A stretch of 64,000 bases of DNA from positions 496,001 through 560,000 of the forward strand of contig NZ_CANLGU010000002.1 of assembly GCF_947490405.1 (NCBI RefSeq), given 5' to 3'. The DNA comes from an uncultured Algibacter sp. Its GTDB lineage: Bacteria > Bacteroidota > Bacteroidia > Flavobacteriales > Flavobacteriaceae. A program made the translations under genes and the position numbers. Shown here piece by piece: positions 62,313-64,000 of the stretch. Every line of letters starts with the position of its first letter. Position 1 is the first letter of the stretch. The notes beneath the pieces are model-generated. The model ran no database searches, was not told where the DNA came from, and was given only the letters and a program-made list of their open reading frames with translations.

Positions 62313-62339
62313 AAGATAAAGTGCAACTTTATCTTTTTT
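62313..62339 (+). terminator. Orphan terminator-like hairpin upstream of porP/sprF copy 2
   Basis: AAGATAAAGT (62313-62322) and ACTTTATCTT (62326-62335) are perfect complements with a GCA loop, followed by a T-run on the plus strand. No plus-strand gene ends before it, so it may be a leader attenuator or the end of a small RNA. Confidence 0.6.
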
Positions 62340-62401
62340 ATGTGTAATTTTTTAATAATCAAGACGTTTGTATAAAACCAAACCTACTTGGGAAAAAATT
62401 T

Positions 62402-63412
62402 ATGAAAATAAAAAATATCATTTTAGTGGCAATTATGGTTGTGTGTTCTAACATAACGATGTCTCAGGAGGGCTTGCCAATTTATACTGATTACTTAACA
62501 GACAACTATTATTTAATTCATCCGTCTATGGCTGGAGTTGCAAACTGTGCAAAAGTTAGAATAACTGGTCGACAGCAGTGGTTTGGGCAGGATGACGCAC
62601 CAAAACTTTTAACAATGAGTGTTAATGGTAGGATAGGAGATTCTCAATCAGGGATTGGAGGGATATTGTACGCCGATAAAAACGGGTTTCATTCTCAAAA
62701 AGGAGCCTATTTTACTTATGCACATCATTTAATGTTTTCTAGAAGCGAAGCAGATTTAAATATGCTTTCTTTTGGTCTAAGTGCTGGTTTTGTTCAGTAC
62801 CAATTAGATGAAACTACATTTTTAAATGGTGCTCCTGTGCAAGATGATTTGATTAGCGGAACTGTAGAGAGTCAAACAAATTTTAATGTTGATTTAGGGT
62901 TCTCATATCACTATCTTGATTTTTACGCGCATGCTACAGTAAAAAATCTTTTAGAGAATTCAGGAATTAATAGGGATACTGAAATTACAAGTAATCTAAG
63001 ACGTTTTTTAATTTCTGCTGGCTATGTCTATAGCAAATATGGTAGCGAGTGGAGTTACGAACCTTCTGTAATGTTTCAATATAGAGATTTAACAAAAGAA
63101 GCTGCAATTGACGTAAATGCTAAAGTTTACAAGCAAATGGATTTTGGTAAAATTTGGGGAGGATTATCATATAGACAAAGTTTAGACGGTGCAGAATTTA
63201 TAACTAGCTCTAATGCTGTAAGTAGCCAAAAGCTTCAACAAATTACACCTATCTTAGGGGTTAATTATAACAACTTTATGTTTGCTTATAATTACACTTA
63301 TCAAATGAATGATGTGGTCTTTACAAGTGGTGGTTTTCACCAAATAACATTAGGGTATAACTTTAACTGTAGACGAGAGCGTTACAAATGTAATTGTCCT
63401 GCAGTAAATTAA
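62402..63412 (+). CDS. PorP/SprF family type IX secretion membrane protein (second copy)
   Basis: A 336-residue outer-membrane protein of the PorP/SprF family. A signal peptide ends near MSQEG (about 24), followed by LPIYTDYLTDNYYLIHPSMAG, the version of the QDPQYTQYMYN motif seen in diverged members. The rest is beta-strand-rich, and it ends with an unusual Cys-containing tail (FNCRRERYKCNCPAVN). Unlike the copy at 15551, no gene for a type B secreted protein is next to it, so its partner must lie elsewhere. A terminator follows. Confidence 0.88.
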   Translation: MKIKNIILVAIMVVCSNITMSQEGLPIYTDYLTDNYYLIHPSMAGVANCAKVRITGRQQWFGQDDAPKLLTMSVNGRIGDSQSGIGGILYADKNGFHSQKGAYFTYAHHLMFSRSEADLNMLSFGLSAGFVQYQLDETTFLNGAPVQDDLISGTVESQTNFNVDLGFSYHYLDFYAHATVKNLLENSGINRDTEITSNLRRFLISAGYVYSKYGSEWSYEPSVMFQYRDLTKEAAIDVNAKVYKQMDFGKIWGGLSYRQSLDGAEFITSSNAVSSQKLQQITPILGVNYNNFMFAYNYTYQMNDVVFTSGGFHQITLGYNFNCRRERYKCNCPAVN

Positions 63413-63416
63413 ATAG

Positions 63417-63446
63417 AAAAGAGGCTCAATTTTGAGCCTCTTTTTA
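63417..63446. terminator. Bidirectional terminator between converging genes
   Basis: AAAAGAGGCTCAA pairs with TTGAGCCTCTTTT and is followed by T-rich sequence to 63449. A-run and T-run on the two sides let it stop both the porP/sprF transcript and the VWA-protein transcript. Confidence 0.88.
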
Positions 63447-63449
63447 TTT

Positions 63450-64000
63450 TTACTCCCAAGTATATTTTTTCTTTTTAGCTTGTTCTTTTATAGCTTTAGT
63501 CATGGCATTTTCTAAGCCATTAGTATTTTCTTTTTTATGTTTTAGCACATAATCTTTACGTTTATTGTTTAATTCTTTAATTTTATTCTGAATGGTTTCT
63601 CGTTCTTTACTTTTTTTAGAAACATAACTCTTAATTTCTGATTTAGTTTTGCCTTTTAATTCTTGTGGCAATTCACTATCTGAAATGGCTTCAATGTTAA
63701 CTTCTTCTAATTCAACAGCATCTACCAAATCCCAACTTTTGTTTTTGTAAAGATGAGAACTTTTACTAACCGTTCGTTTTACAGCATTGGCTTTACTGTA
63801 ACCGCTTGCATTCATGTCTTGTTCAGCTTGAAGAGCCATTTTTTTCTCACCTTTTCTGCCATAAGCCACATAAGTTTTATTAAGCTTTTGGTTTAAAATT
63901 AAAATATCATCATCATAAGGCGAAGCGATATGGACTGTGGCACGATTTTGATTTATAGCCATATAATCGCCATGAGTTAATTGTGCACCGTCTTTCCAAT
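63450..64000 (-). CDS. VWA-domain protein, C-terminal part only
   Basis: The frame is open to the right window edge: beyond a Met at 63962 it continues as WKDGAQLTHGDYMAINQN, so the true start lies outside. The visible part reads VHIASPYDDDILILNQKLN, YVAYGRKGEKKMALQAEQD, SKSSHLYKNKSWDLVDAVEL and a Lys-rich helical tail with ELKGKTKSEIKSYVSKKSKER. This matches the C-terminal region of exported bacterial von Willebrand factor A proteins, as I recall them. The metal-binding MIDAS motif would lie upstream and cannot be seen. Function is unknown. Confidence 0.78.
   Translation of the reverse strand, partial: WKDGAQLTHGDYMAINQNRATVHIASPYDDDILILNQKLNKTYVAYGRKGEKKMALQAEQDMNASGYSKANAVKRTVSKSSHLYKNKSWDLVDAVELEEVNIEAISDSELPQELKGKTKSEIKSYVSKKSKERETIQNKIKELNNKRKDYVLKHKKENTNGLENAMTKAIKEQAKKKKYTWE

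Overview
The window is A+T-rich bacterial DNA that reads as a marine member of the family Flavobacteriaceae (phylum Bacteroidota). The evidence is in the genes and control signals. There is an Alternative Complex III operon joined to cytochrome oxidase genes, the gliding/type IX secretion protein SprA, two PorP/SprF proteins, a large secreted protein with a type B T9SS sorting domain, TonB genes with the paired cysteines seen in this group, and several promoters matching the Bacteroidota -7 consensus TAnnTTTG. No rRNA, tRNA, CRISPR array, transposase or phage gene was found. Almost every gene looks intact. ActA at the left edge and a VWA-domain protein at the right edge are cut by the window.

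Layout. Positions 1-10614 hold actA(partial)-B-C-D-E-F-coxB-coxA, a quinol:cytochrome c oxidoreductase plus terminal oxidase operon that ends in a strong terminator. Positions 10823-18422 encode a 1566-residue repeat protein exported by T9SS, a PorP/SprF partner and an OmpA-like T9SS lipid/peptidoglycan anchor. ruvB and queG follow (18610-20555). Positions 20577-28740 form a sucrose-use locus: a LacI-type regulator, twin 14-bp operators, a TonB-dependent receptor, a secreted glutaredoxin-like protein, an SUT/GPH-type sugar transporter, a PfkB fructokinase and a GH13 sucrose phosphorylase. Positions 28888-44035 run maeB, ruvA, sprA, gcvH, a VanZ-like gene, two tonB genes and a RemB-like outer-membrane protein. 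A secreted metallo-beta-lactamase-fold protein lies on the other strand.

Positions 45116-50928 form a second oxidase cluster: ctaB, two subunit III genes, subunit IV, a degenerate SCO-like protein, a true SCO copper chaperone, a DUF420/CtaM-like protein and a tiny secreted CAMC protein. It supplies heme, subunits and probably copper for the oxidase encoded at the left end. Positions 51016-56757 encode a MacAB-TolC-like exporter with a free ATPase and two different permeases. The last part holds tsaB, then mscS, a DUF1304 gene, a lipoprotein YyaL/DUF255, dodecin and a NifU-like protein on the minus strand, and a lone porP/sprF on the plus strand.

No single undescribed defence or mobile system stands out. 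The observations most worth checking are: a TonB C-terminal-like domain fused to an outer-membrane barrel beside two tonB genes; the secreted glutaredoxin inside the sucrose operon; paired dispersed repeat families in intergenic gaps, one pair inverted around the subunit III/IV genes; a perfect 15-bp hairpin inside tsaB; a recent 525-bp duplication in the adhesin-like gene; a helix-hairpin-helix tail on ActC; and the SCO-like protein whose copper-binding cysteines are gone.
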